A stretch of DNA of 64,000 nucleotides. Source: Ktedonosporobacter rubrisoli (GTDB taxonomy: Bacteria; Chloroflexota; Ktedonobacteria; Ktedonobacterales; Ktedonobacteraceae). Under the pieces are notes generated by a model. It had not been told where the DNA came from. It worked only from the letters and a program-made list of their open reading frames with translations, and did no database searches. Positions within the stretch are counted from its first letter, which is position 1, and each line of letters begins with the position of its first letter. The stretch spans positions 5,332,001-5,396,000 of the forward strand of contig NZ_CP035758.1 of NCBI RefSeq assembly GCF_004208415.1. Direction: 5' to 3'. Of the stretch, positions 26,346-35,254 are shown one piece after another. The translations under genes were made by a program, and so were the position numbers.

Positions 26346-27749
26346 ATGTGGCAAAATTATCTGCAACCAACCAGCCTTGAAGAAACGCTGGAGTTGCTGC
26401 AGCAGCATGGTGGACAGGCCCGTCTCATTGCAGGCGGTACAGATGTCCTGGTTGAATTACAGCGCGGGGTAAAACCCACAACGACCCTGATTGATATTAC
26501 AGCCGTACCGGAACTGAAGTACATCCGCCACGAAGGAAAAACTATTGCCCTTGGTGCGCTCAGCACGCATAACGACGTGATTGCCTCGCCCGCCTGCGTC
26601 AAGCACGCGCTACCGCTGGCCCAGGCCTGCTGGGAGGTAGGAGCACCACAGATCCGCAACCGCGCAACTGTCGCCGGCAACCTGATTACCGCCTCGCCCG
26701 CTAACGATACCATCACACCACTTATGGCCATGGGTGCGGAAGTCGAACTGAGTAGCATGCATGGCAAACGCGTTGTACCGCTGCGCGAATTCTATACAGG
26801 CGTACGGCGCACAACCATGCAGCCCGGTGAGCTATTACGCGAAATTCGCCTGCCTGTCCTTGCCGAAAATCAGCGTGGAATTTTCCTCAAGCTAGGGCTG
26901 CGCCGCGCCCAGGCGATCTCAGTCATTAACGTAGCAATCGTCATCACTTTTGACGGTGAATACATAAGCGAGGCTTGCATTACGATGGGCTGCCTGGCTC
27001 CCACCGTCGTTTTTGCGCGCACGGCCGAGGTCTATCTACAGGGCCAGCGCTTGAGCCCAACTGTCTGCGAGCGCGCCGGGCACCTGGCTAACGAGGACGT
27101 TTCCCCTATCGACGATCTACGCGGCTCAGCTACTTATCGTCGGGCCACGCTTGCCTCTTTTATCACGCACGGACTGCAGCTCATCGCCGCCGGAAACGAG
27201 CGCTCAAGTTGGAGCAAACAGCCTATCCTGTTGGATACGACGGCAAGACCATCCGCCACAACAGCAGAGCAAAGCAGGCAACCCTTTCATGATGAGATCT
27301 CCACGCTGATTAATGGCAAGTCCTACCAGCTTAAGGATGCTCAGAGCAAAACGCTCCTGAATGCCCTGCGCGACAATGCAGAGTTGACAGGGACCAAAGA
27401 GGGCTGTGCCGAAGGCGAATGCGGAGCCTGCACGGTCTGGCTCAACGGCCAGGCGGTTATGTCCTGCCTGGTTCCGGCAGCGCAGGCTCATAACGCGAGC
27501 ATTACAACCATCGAGGGCCTGGCCAACGGTACGGAGCTCCATCCGCTCCAACAAGCCTTCATTGAGAAGGGGGCTGTCCAATGTGGCTATTGTATTCCTG
27601 GCATGCTCATGGCCGGGGCCAAGCTCCTGGATGAGTGCCCACAGCCCGATCTCGAAGCTGCCCAGATCGCCCTCAGTGGCAATCTCTGTCGCTGCACGGG
27701 CTACCGCAAAATTCTCGATGCTGTATTAAGCGCAGGAGGTCGCGCATGA
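26346..27749 (+). CDS. Xanthine dehydrogenase FAD subunit fused to [2Fe-2S] subunit
   Basis: A 467-residue fusion. Residues about 1-280 are a CoxM/XdhB-type FAD domain (ARLIAGGTDVLVELQRG; TVAGNLITASPANDTITPLMAMGAEVEL; C-terminal CO_deh_flav region). Residues about 315-465 are a CoxS-type iron-sulfur subunit with plant-ferredoxin Cys pattern GCAEGECGACTVWLNG plus VMSCL, and the second cluster pattern QCGYCIPG plus LCRCTGYRKI. In eukaryotic xanthine dehydrogenase the Fe-S part comes first; here the order is FAD then Fe-S. The stop overlaps the molybdopterin subunit start, so the two assemble together. Electrons pass from the Mo centre through both clusters to FAD. Confidence 0.92.
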   Translation: MWQNYLQPTSLEETLELLQQHGGQARLIAGGTDVLVELQRGVKPTTTLIDITAVPELKYIRHEGKTIALGALSTHNDVIASPACVKHALPLAQACWEVGAPQIRNRATVAGNLITASPANDTITPLMAMGAEVELSSMHGKRVVPLREFYTGVRRTTMQPGELLREIRLPVLAENQRGIFLKLGLRRAQAISVINVAIVITFDGEYISEACITMGCLAPTVVFARTAEVYLQGQRLSPTVCERAGHLANEDVSPIDDLRGSATYRRATLASFITHGLQLIAAGNERSSWSKQPILLDTTARPSATTAEQSRQPFHDEISTLINGKSYQLKDAQSKTLLNALRDNAELTGTKEGCAEGECGACTVWLNGQAVMSCLVPAAQAHNASITTIEGLANGTELHPLQQAFIEKGAVQCGYCIPGMLMAGAKLLDECPQPDLEAAQIALSGNLCRCTGYRKILDAVLSAGGRA

Positions 27750-29923
27750 CAAATCTGATTGGCACATCTCCCAGCCGTCCCGATGCTCCTGGCAAAGTCA
27801 CAGGAGCCACGCGCTATCCAGCCGACTTGATTCGACCCGGCATGCTACATCTGCAGGTTGTCTTTGCCCACCGTCCGCATGCGCGCATCATTTCACTCGA
27901 TAGCAGCAAGGCCTTGCAGCATCCCGGTGTGCTGGCAGTCCTGACCGCCGCTGACATTCCCCATAACGCCTTCGGCCTCATCGAAGAAGATCAGCCCGTG
28001 CTCTGTAGCGACGAAGTGCGCTTCGAGGGCGATAAAGTAGCCCTTGTCGTCGCCGAAAGCAAGGAGGCCGCTGTGGCCGGGGCTCAGCTCGTTACCGTCG
28101 AATATGAAGAACTACCGGCAGTCACCGATCCACGGGCCGCATTGGACCCCGCTGCGCCCTTAGTTCATGCCAGCCGCGGCACGAACCAGTTGAGCCACAT
28201 CCCGCTGCGCAAGGGAGATACTGCCACGGCCTTTGCGCAGGCCGACGTCGTGCTTGAAGGTGAATTCTCGACGAACTGGCAGGAACACGCTTTTCTTCAG
28301 CCCGAAGCAGGGATTGCCTATCTTGATGAACAGGGCCGCGTCGTGGTAGAGTCGGCCGGCCAATGGCTGCACGAGGATCGGCGCCAGATCGCGCGCATGC
28401 TCGGACTAGCCGAGGAACAGGTAATTATTCGCTACGCAGCCATCGGCGGCGCCTTTGGCGGACGCGAAGATCTCTCTATCCAGCATCTTCTAGCCCTGGC
28501 CGCCTGGAAGATGCGCCACCCCGTCGCACTGGTTTGGAGCCGCGAAGAGTCAATTATTGCGCATCATAAGCGGCATCCCATGCAGATTCGCACGCGCTGG
28601 GGCGCCCGCAAAGATGGTAAGATCACCGCAGTTGAGACCGAGGTCATTGCTGACGGCGGCGCCTATGCCTCGACAAGTGTCGAAGTTCTCAAGGTGGCTG
28701 TCCTCTTTGCCAGCGGCTGCTACGAAGTTCCGAATATCGCTGTCGATGGCTACGTCGTCTATACCAATAATATTCCCTGCGGAGCCTTTCGCGGCTTTGG
28801 CGCTCCTCAAGCGCAATTTGCCAGCGAGAGCATGGTCACGCGACTTGCCCACGCTCTCGGGCTCGATCCTGTCGAGATCAGGCGCAAGAATCTCTATCGC
28901 GAAGGCAGCATTGAGCCAACGCAAAACGTGATCCCGCCCGGGGTTAGCGCTTTGCCCCTTCTTGAGCGCTGCGTCGAGGAGGCCAGAACGCGCCTGGGCT
29001 ATGGCAAGGATAAAGCTAGCCGCCAGACAGCGGCGCCTCATCTGCGCCGTGGCATAGGTATTGCCAGCGGGATCAAAAATCTGGGCTATTCGTTTGGTTT
29101 CCCCGAGCAAGCAACAGCCACCGTTGAGCTTTTTGGCGAGGCCGAACTAGAGCGGGCCATTGTAAGGGTTGGCGCCGCCGATGTCGGGCAGGGCTCACAT
29201 CTGGCCTTGCGTCAGATCGCGGCCCAGACCCTTGACCTGCCCCTAGATAAGGTCTCGATGATCTGCGACGATAGCAGCGAAGCTCCTAACGCCGGTAGCG
29301 CCTCAGCTTCGCGCATGACCTTTATGGGAGGCAATGCTGTTCGCGAGGCCGCAACAGCGGCGAGGGAGAAGTGGAGTTTTACCGATGATACGCATGTAGT
29401 GGCAACGAAGCAATACAGGGCACGCACCACGCATCCGCTCGATCCTGTCACTGGCGCCGCCGCATTGCCCAACTACTGCTATGGCTATACCGCCCAGGCT
29501 GTGGAGGTCGAGGTCAATCTCCTGACCGGCCAGGTTCAGGTCTTGCAGATCATTAGCGCTCACGATGTCGGTCAGGCGATCAATCGCCAGCAGGTGGAAG
29601 GTCAGATTGAAGGTTGCCTGGCTCAGGCGCTCGGCTACGCGCTGCTTGAGCATTTCCAGGTTCGCAATGGCCATGTGCTCACCCCCTACTTGAGCACCTA
29701 TCTGCTCCCCACAGTTCTTGACATGCCGCCAACGATCATCCCGGTTATCCTGGAACTGGCCGAGCAGAATGGACCCTACGGCGCGCGCGGTATCGCTGAG
29801 ATGCCGCTGGTTTCCCTGGCTCCGGCGATAGCCAGCGCGATTTATGATGCCGTGGGCGTCTGGGTGACGCAACAGCCGATGACCCCCGAAAGAGTGCTCA
29901 CCGCGCTCAACGCGGCAGGGTAG
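27746..29923 (+). CDS. Xanthine dehydrogenase molybdopterin-binding subunit
   Basis: A 725-residue large subunit of the xanthine dehydrogenase / CoxL family. GKVTGATRYPADL at the N-terminus, EVRFEGDKVALVVAE, the Moco-binding GGAFGGREDLSIQHL, PCGAFRGFGAPQAQF and the C-terminal NGPYGARGIAEMPLV containing the Glu base (GARGIAE) are all present. AGGAGG before ATG 27746 selects this start over upstream frame extension. It oxidises hypoxanthine/xanthine to urate, feeding the uricase at the head of the cluster. A dedicated XdhC-type cofactor inserter is not in the window. Confidence 0.93.
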   Translation: MTNLIGTSPSRPDAPGKVTGATRYPADLIRPGMLHLQVVFAHRPHARIISLDSSKALQHPGVLAVLTAADIPHNAFGLIEEDQPVLCSDEVRFEGDKVALVVAESKEAAVAGAQLVTVEYEELPAVTDPRAALDPAAPLVHASRGTNQLSHIPLRKGDTATAFAQADVVLEGEFSTNWQEHAFLQPEAGIAYLDEQGRVVVESAGQWLHEDRRQIARMLGLAEEQVIIRYAAIGGAFGGREDLSIQHLLALAAWKMRHPVALVWSREESIIAHHKRHPMQIRTRWGARKDGKITAVETEVIADGGAYASTSVEVLKVAVLFASGCYEVPNIAVDGYVVYTNNIPCGAFRGFGAPQAQFASESMVTRLAHALGLDPVEIRRKNLYREGSIEPTQNVIPPGVSALPLLERCVEEARTRLGYGKDKASRQTAAPHLRRGIGIASGIKNLGYSFGFPEQATATVELFGEAELERAIVRVGAADVGQGSHLALRQIAAQTLDLPLDKVSMICDDSSEAPNAGSASASRMTFMGGNAVREAATAAREKWSFTDDTHVVATKQYRARTTHPLDPVTGAAALPNYCYGYTAQAVEVEVNLLTGQVQVLQIISAHDVGQAINRQQVEGQIEGCLAQALGYALLEHFQVRNGHVLTPYLSTYLLPTVLDMPPTIIPVILELAEQNGPYGARGIAEMPLVSLAPAIASAIYDAVGVWVTQQPMTPERVLTALNAAG

Positions 29924-29978
29924 GAATAGTGCGATTTACTAGCGACGAATGCCGGACTTTCGGACTATAGGAGTAAGT

Positions 29979-30014
29979 GGGGCCCAGATCCTAGACGGCA
30001 TGTGACCTGGCCCC
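29979..30014. terminator. Terminator-like hairpin after the xanthine dehydrogenase genes
   Basis: GGGGCC (29979-29984) pairs with GGCCCC (30009-30014) between convergent genes; flanking bases add partial pairing. No T-run, so tentative. Confidence 0.35.
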
Positions 30015-30055
30015 CAACACCCAAAGAGCACACGCAGACTTTTGAGGGCCCACGC

Positions 30056-30262
30056 TCAGAGCGCTTGTTTTGAGCGCTCTACAACGCGGCTAACCAGGAG
30101 GATAATTGCTAATGTGACGATAAAGGTGGCAACCCCGATAATGAGGGCAACCAAGAAAGTGTTTACCTCAAAGCCTTTGTTAAAGATCTCGTAAAGCATG
30201 TAGTACATTGGTAGAGCGATAAAAGCGGCGAGGAGGCCACTGAGAACATTCCTGAGACTCAT
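30056..30262 (-). CDS. Small two-span membrane protein
   Basis: A 68-residue product with two hydrophobic segments (LSGLLAAFIALPMYYMLYEIF and FLVALIIGVATFIVTLAIILL) separated by a short polar stretch and ending in a basic tail (VVERSKQAL). A GAAAGGAG ribosome site lies before the ATG on the minus strand. I do not recognise a family. It is divergent from the sensor kinase at 30556, and a regulatory link is possible but unsupported. Confidence 0.65.
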   Translation of the reverse strand: MSLRNVLSGLLAAFIALPMYYMLYEIFNKGFEVNTFLVALIIGVATFIVTLAIILLVSRVVERSKQAL

Positions 30263-30555
30263 AGAAACTGGCTCCTTTCTTGTTGAGGTCTCTTGCCCTT
30301 ATCAAACCATAGAGGCCCTACATGCGTCATCAGTAATCTTAATGGTTTTTCACGCCCATTCGGTGGACCCAATTATAACCATCTGGAAGTGTCCTTTTAG
30401 CCAGGGGTCTGCTATACTACAGATAAACTGTTCTCCATTGTTGAAGGGAAATAGAGAGACCTGCGCAGCGCCAGCACGCTTCCCACAATATTCTTAAGAA
30501 AAAGAAAGTGGGTTATGTCAGAGCCAGGAAGCGAGCAGTATAGGAGTCTGTATAC

Positions 30556-31791
30556 ATGGCCATCTTTTCGCGGCAAGAGGCGCTAGAAACATCTCATCGT
30601 GATATAGATCAGCGCTGGACGATTTTCTGGTATGCAGTGTTCTATGTATCCCTTATAATTACTATGGGCATTACACTAACTACAGATTCCTTCACCTTGC
30701 AGGAGTTGCTGGCACTCTGTACGCTCTCGCTGCTCTTAGGTATCTGGTATGTGGTGTGTGTCTTGCTTCCTCCCATCTATTGGCGGCGCCATTCATTACT
30801 GGCCCTGGGCTATCTGCTCATCGGCTGGGTCATCTGGTTTTTCCTGGCCGGGCTGAAAGAAACGTATTTCTTTGTTCTCATCGGGCTTTTTCCGCAGATG
30901 TATCTCTTGCTGAAAGTTCCTTGGAATATTTGCGGTAGTTTTATGCTGCTAGCAATCGCTCTCTGGCGGCATGGCAGCTGGGATACAGTTTTCTTCTTCA
31001 CACTTGGTACCGGGATTGTGGGTATGGTTTTGGCACTGTTCATTCATGCCATTTTGAAACAGAGCCGAGAACGGGCATGCCTGATAGACGAGCTGCAAGC
31101 AACGCGGCAGGAACTTGCGCAAGCCGAAAGGCAGGCCGGAATCATGCAAGAGAGGCAGCGCCTGGCCCACGAAATCCATGATACCTTCACACAGGGATTC
31201 AGCAGCATCGTAATGCAGATTGAGACGCTTGATGCTACCGCTCTCGCTAGCAATACGGAGGTCGGCCAGGTCTTGAGCAGGATAGGACAGACAGCCCATG
31301 AAAATCTGACCGAAGCGCGTCGCGTTCTCTGGGCCTTGCAGCCTGAAGCGCTAGAGCGTGCTTCGCTTTCCGATACACTGATCTCATTGGCGCAACGCTG
31401 GACAGAGGAAAACAACATTTCTGCGCACACAGTCGTCACAGGAATAGTAGCGCCCCTGCGCCCCGAAATTGAGGTGACCCTGCTAAGGGCTGCGCAAGAG
31501 GCGCTCGCGAACGTGCGCAAGCATGCACAGGCGCATTCAATCACCATGACACTTTCGTATATCGGAGATATGGTAGCTCTTGATATCCAGGATGACGGTA
31601 TTGGCTTCACGCTAGATCGCTTGCACATTTCACCCTCCGATCAGCCTCACGGTGGTTTCGGACTCAAAGCGTTGCGCGAACGTATTGAGTTATTAGGAGG
31701 AACATTCTCGATCGAGAGCGCACCAGGCGAGGGAACGACAATAGCTCTGACGCTGCCTGCAATAGGCAGAACAATGATAAACAGCCGCTAA
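30556..31791 (+). CDS. NarL-type sensor histidine kinase
   Basis: A 411-residue membrane kinase. About six hydrophobic segments occupy residues 20-175 with no large external sensor domain, then a coiled-coil (LIDELQATRQELAQAERQAGIMQ). The HisKA_3 phosphoacceptor is the His in RLAHEIHDTFTQGFSSIV, and the ATPase domain carries LRAAQEALANVRKHAQA (N box), DIQDDGIGF (G1) and GGFGLKALRERIELLGG (G2). It should autophosphorylate and pass phosphate to the regulator encoded next, 20 bp downstream. Signal unknown; the membrane-embedded sensor is of the type seen in DesK/LiaS-like kinases that detect envelope state. Confidence 0.92.
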   Translation: MAIFSRQEALETSHRDIDQRWTIFWYAVFYVSLIITMGITLTTDSFTLQELLALCTLSLLLGIWYVVCVLLPPIYWRRHSLLALGYLLIGWVIWFFLAGLKETYFFVLIGLFPQMYLLLKVPWNICGSFMLLAIALWRHGSWDTVFFFTLGTGIVGMVLALFIHAILKQSRERACLIDELQATRQELAQAERQAGIMQERQRLAHEIHDTFTQGFSSIVMQIETLDATALASNTEVGQVLSRIGQTAHENLTEARRVLWALQPEALERASLSDTLISLAQRWTEENNISAHTVVTGIVAPLRPEIEVTLLRAAQEALANVRKHAQAHSITMTLSYIGDMVALDIQDDGIGFTLDRLHISPSDQPHGGFGLKALRERIELLGGTFSIESAPGEGTTIALTLPAIGRTMINSR

Positions 31792-31811
31792 GATCGCATA
31801 TGGAAACACTT

Positions 31812-32447
31812 ATGAAACCTATTCAATTAGTGATTGCTGATGACCATCCAGTTGTGCGCGAGGGCCTGCAAAAAATGCTAGGTAACCAGCCCGACTTCGA
31901 AATCGTAGGTGAGGCAAGTACAGGTGCCGAAGCAGTTAAGCTAGTGAGCCAGCTACAGCCGGATGTCGTACTGATGGACCTGCGTATGCCAGATTTGGAT
32001 GGGGCTGCCGCCACAGCAAAGATCCGCGCATTGGAGGTGAAAACCTCGGTCCTGATCCTGACCACCTATGAAAGCAGTGTGGATATCCTGCATGCCATCG
32101 AGGCTGGCGCCACCGGGTACTTACTTAAAGATGCAAAGAAAGAAGAACTCTTCTCAGCAATTCGTACAGTAGCCCGGGGACAGGCAATCCTTGCCCCCTC
32201 TGTGACAACCTGGCTCCTTCACAAAGTGCGCACCCCTGCTCAGATCACCCTCACCGCCCGCGAAGAGGAGATTCTTGCGCTTGTTGCGCGCGGCGCCAGC
32301 AACAAGCAGATCGCACGCACTATGCGCTTGAGCGAGGCAACTGTAAAGTCGCACCTGCTTCATCTGTTTGAGAAGCTGAATGTTTCGGATCGTACAGCGG
32401 CGGTGACAGCTGCCCTGGAACATGGGCTGTTGCGCCTTGAGACCTGA
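31812..32447 (+). CDS. NarL/LuxR-family response regulator
   Basis: The product, 211 residues from ATG 31812 (MKPIQLVIADDHPVVREGL), has a receiver domain with the phosphoacceptor Asp in DVVLMDLRMPDLDG and the conserved Lys in GYLLKDAKKEEL. The LuxR-type helix-turn-helix follows: LTAREEEILALVARGASNKQIARTMRLSEATVKSHLLHLFEKLNV. An in-frame ATG at 31800 adds four residues; GGAAA fits 31812 better. It forms a pair with the kinase just upstream. Target genes are not identified. Confidence 0.93.
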   Translation: MKPIQLVIADDHPVVREGLQKMLGNQPDFEIVGEASTGAEAVKLVSQLQPDVVLMDLRMPDLDGAAATAKIRALEVKTSVLILTTYESSVDILHAIEAGATGYLLKDAKKEELFSAIRTVARGQAILAPSVTTWLLHKVRTPAQITLTAREEEILALVARGASNKQIARTMRLSEATVKSHLLHLFEKLNVSDRTAAVTAALEHGLLRLET

Positions 32448-32716
32448 AAGCTTCTTTTATTTCCTCCCAATCCCCCATTTCCTTCATATCTAGCGCAGGC
32501 TCTCTGGCTGAGAGCTATTAGCTACCGATTTCCTTGTATGCCCTTGCCTGCAGGCCGTCCAGGAAGACAAGCTAGGGCAAAGTGAGATATAATGCCTATG
32601 GACGGGAGTAGCCGATGAGGCTGGTTTTGTGCAGTTAGCTGAACTGTACGTAGATACAATGTCGTATCTCCTTGTGCACATTAACGGCACAGAAGTATTG
32701 AAGAAGGATGAAGTAG

Positions 32717-33769
32717 ATGACAGAACGAGATTCTCAAGCAAAAGTACGCATAACCCGTGGAAAGTTCAATGGGATCAATACACTGGCAGACGAGAGAGGC
32801 GTCATAGCGGCTGCCGCTATGGATCAGCGCGGCTCGTTGGAAAAAGCTATCGCTAAGGATAAAGGTAGCCCCACAACGCCGGCCGAAATGAGTGAGTTCA
32901 AGATCCAGGTCACCGAAGTGCTCACAAAATATGCCAGCGCCATTCTCCTCGACCCAGAGTATGGTCTGGAAGCAATCAAGCATCGAGCCCAGCATGCAGG
33001 CGTATTGCTGGCCTATGAGAAGACTGGCTACGATACTACGACCAAGGGCCGCTTGCCCGACCTGCTCGATCATTGGTCGGTAAGGCGCATCGCCGAGGCA
33101 GGGGCTAGCGCTGTCAAGATTCTCATGTATTATGATCCAGATGACGTCGCTGACATCAACACCACCAAGCATGCATTCATTGAGCGCATCGGCGCCGAGT
33201 GCCGCGCCTACGATATTCCCTTCTTCCTGGAAATCGTAGCCTATAGCGATGAGGTTGGTCCTGAGAGCAGCTTCGAATTTGCCAAAGTGAAACCCCTCAA
33301 GGTCCAGAAATACATGCAGGAATTCTCCAAGCCCCAATATGGAGTAGACGTTCTGAAGGTCGAAATTCCTGTAAACATGCGCTATGTCGAAGGCTCCCAG
33401 GCCAATACCGATGGCCAGGTAGCTTACACAAAGGATGAGGCCAGGCAATACTTCGTTGAAACGGCCAAAGCTTCACGTCTCCCCTTCATCTATCTCAGCG
33501 CCGGAGTGAGCAACCCGGTCTTCCTGGAATCCCTGCAGCTAGCCGCCGAAGCCAATACGCCATTTGTCGGCGTGCTCTGTGGGCGCGCGACCTGGAAGGA
33601 TGGCATTCCTATCTATGCTAAAGGCGGGGCTAAAGAGCTACGCAAATGGCTTGAGGATCAGGGCGTACACAATATCCAGGCTCTTAATGATGTGCTACGT
33701 CAGGGAGCCAAGCCCTGGTGGGATTTCTACGGCGGCAAAGATCGCATCGAAGTCGTCGATCCCGCATAA
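32717..33769 (+). CDS. lacD: Tagatose 1,6-diphosphate aldolase-like class I aldolase
   Basis: A 350-residue TIM-barrel aldolase of the LacD family, beginning with GKFNGINTLADERGVIAAAAMDQRGSLEKAI and containing ASAVKILMYYDPDD, the likely Schiff-base Lys region, and VDVLKVEIPVNMRYVEG. LacD cleaves tagatose 1,6-bisphosphate to dihydroxyacetone phosphate and glyceraldehyde 3-phosphate; homologues outside the lactose operon may act on related ketose bisphosphates. No other tagatose-pathway gene is nearby, so the sugar is uncertain. GGATGAAG precedes the ATG. Confidence 0.88.
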   Translation: MTERDSQAKVRITRGKFNGINTLADERGVIAAAAMDQRGSLEKAIAKDKGSPTTPAEMSEFKIQVTEVLTKYASAILLDPEYGLEAIKHRAQHAGVLLAYEKTGYDTTTKGRLPDLLDHWSVRRIAEAGASAVKILMYYDPDDVADINTTKHAFIERIGAECRAYDIPFFLEIVAYSDEVGPESSFEFAKVKPLKVQKYMQEFSKPQYGVDVLKVEIPVNMRYVEGSQANTDGQVAYTKDEARQYFVETAKASRLPFIYLSAGVSNPVFLESLQLAAEANTPFVGVLCGRATWKDGIPIYAKGGAKELRKWLEDQGVHNIQALNDVLRQGAKPWWDFYGGKDRIEVVDPA

Positions 33770-33777
33770 AACGTACT

Positions 33778-33816
33778 GGGGCAGGGAGCGTTCTTCCTTG
33801 CCCCGATTTTATTTTC
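33778..33816. terminator. Bidirectional intrinsic terminator between lacD-like and eboF-like genes
   Basis: GGGGCAGGGA (33778-33787) pairs with TTCCTTGCCCC (33794-33804) and is followed by GATTTTATTTT. It lies between convergent genes. Confidence 0.65.
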
Positions 33817-33831
33817 AAGAGAGGCTCGGCC

Positions 33832-35253
33832 TCAGGCGATATCGGCTTTTAGTCGGATCGGCACGGGCTTTGCTTTAGGCTCATGCAAGAGATGCTGTAA
33901 AATCAGGCTGGAAACCTGCGTGGCCTCAAGCGTAGGCTCTTCTAGAAGCTCAGGGAACTGGGTCAGCAAGACTGGCATATATTCAGGAGCCTCGGCCACA
34001 CGCCCATGTGAGCCGCGCACGAGCGAGGCATCCAGGGGGATTACATCCAGCAGCGAGCGCAAGCCCAACCTTTGCTGCAAAAGCTTGCGACCGATAGTCA
34101 AGCGCGGAAAGCGCAAGCTTGGATCAACGAAGAGCTCAACTGGATCATAGCCGGGCTTGCGATGAATATCCACGGTACGCGCATAATCAGGCGCCCGCTT
34201 ATCGTCGAGCCAGTAGTAATAGCTAAACCAGGCATTGGGCGCAGCCACGACGACAAAATCACCGGAGCGCGCATGCTCAAGCCCAAAGGCGCGTTTGCCC
34301 TCAACATCCAAAACTTGCTCAACGCCATCAATACTACGCAGCAACCTCCCAACTTCGGCCATACGCCGCGCATCATTGACGTAGACATGGGCAATTTGGT
34401 GATCGGCAACGGCAAAGGCCGCGCTGGCGCCAGCGTCGAGCAGCTCATGCCCCTGCTCCTCGCGTATCGCCAGCAACCCGTACTTACGCAGTTCGCGATT
34501 CAGATGAATGGCTCTGGCTACAGGCATAATGCCGTATTCGGACAGGAAGATGATACGTGCTCCGTGCGCGGCATAGAAATCCAGCAACTCGCCACAGAGC
34601 GCATCAAGCTCGCGCAAGTCGCCTTCGATACAGTCTGCATGCGGGCCGTAGCGCTGCAGACAATAATCAAGGTGAGGCAAATAGATCAGCGTGAGGGTGG
34701 GATCATAATACTTCTCTAGCATTTGCGCGGCCTCAGCAATCCAGCGACTTGCAGCCAGGGATGAGCCAGGGCCCCAGAAATTGAAAAGCGGAAACTGACC
34801 CAGCGCCGCCTGTAACCTGCCCCGCAAATCGGCAGGCCGCGTATAGATATCCGCGAGCTTTCGCCCATCGGCGGGATACATCGGGCGCGGCGTGACCATG
34901 TACTCAACCGGCGCATACATGTTATACCACCAGAAAAGGTTAGCGCAGGTAAAGTTTTCATCCAGCGCTCTCGCCTGTTCCCAGATGCGCGGACGCTGCA
35001 CAAGAGAAGCCGCTTGCTGCCAAAATTTGACAGTACATTCATCCCGAAAATACCAGCCGTTCCCAACGATACCGTGTTCACCTGGCTGGCAGCCGGTCAG
35101 AAAAGTAGTCTGCATAGAGCAAGTGACCGCTGGCAAACTGGTTTTAATGCTGGCAAGAGCTCCTCTGTACATAAAAGCCGTGAGCCGGGGCATCGTGCTA
35201 TTTAGCATAGCGCTCGTCAGACCCACGACATTGATAACCACAGTCTTATGCAT
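33832..35253 (-). CDS. eboF: EboF-like nucleotide pyrophosphatase / phosphodiesterase family protein
   Basis: A 473-residue alkaline-phosphatase-superfamily protein starting MHKTVVINVVGLTSAMLN; the nucleophile Thr is in SLPAVTCSMQTTFLTG, and PHLDYCLQRYGP and FLSEYG carry metal ligands. Such type I phosphodiesterase/nucleotide pyrophosphatase proteins are the F component of ebo clusters. GGGGGA a few bases upstream supports ATG 35253; a longer start at 35283 would overlap eboC. No signal peptide is seen, so it is probably cytosolic. Last gene of the minus-strand ebo-type operon. Biochemical role unproven. Confidence 0.82.
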   Translation of the reverse strand: MHKTVVINVVGLTSAMLNSTMPRLTAFMYRGALASIKTSLPAVTCSMQTTFLTGCQPGEHGIVGNGWYFRDECTVKFWQQAASLVQRPRIWEQARALDENFTCANLFWWYNMYAPVEYMVTPRPMYPADGRKLADIYTRPADLRGRLQAALGQFPLFNFWGPGSSLAASRWIAEAAQMLEKYYDPTLTLIYLPHLDYCLQRYGPHADCIEGDLRELDALCGELLDFYAAHGARIIFLSEYGIMPVARAIHLNRELRKYGLLAIREEQGHELLDAGASAAFAVADHQIAHVYVNDARRMAEVGRLLRSIDGVEQVLDVEGKRAFGLEHARSGDFVVVAAPNAWFSYYYWLDDKRAPDYARTVDIHRKPGYDPVELFVDPSLRFPRLTIGRKLLQQRLGLRSLLDVIPLDASLVRGSHGRVAEAPEYMPVLLTQFPELLEEPTLEATQVSSLILQHLLHEPKAKPVPIRLKADIA

Positions 35254-35254
35254 C

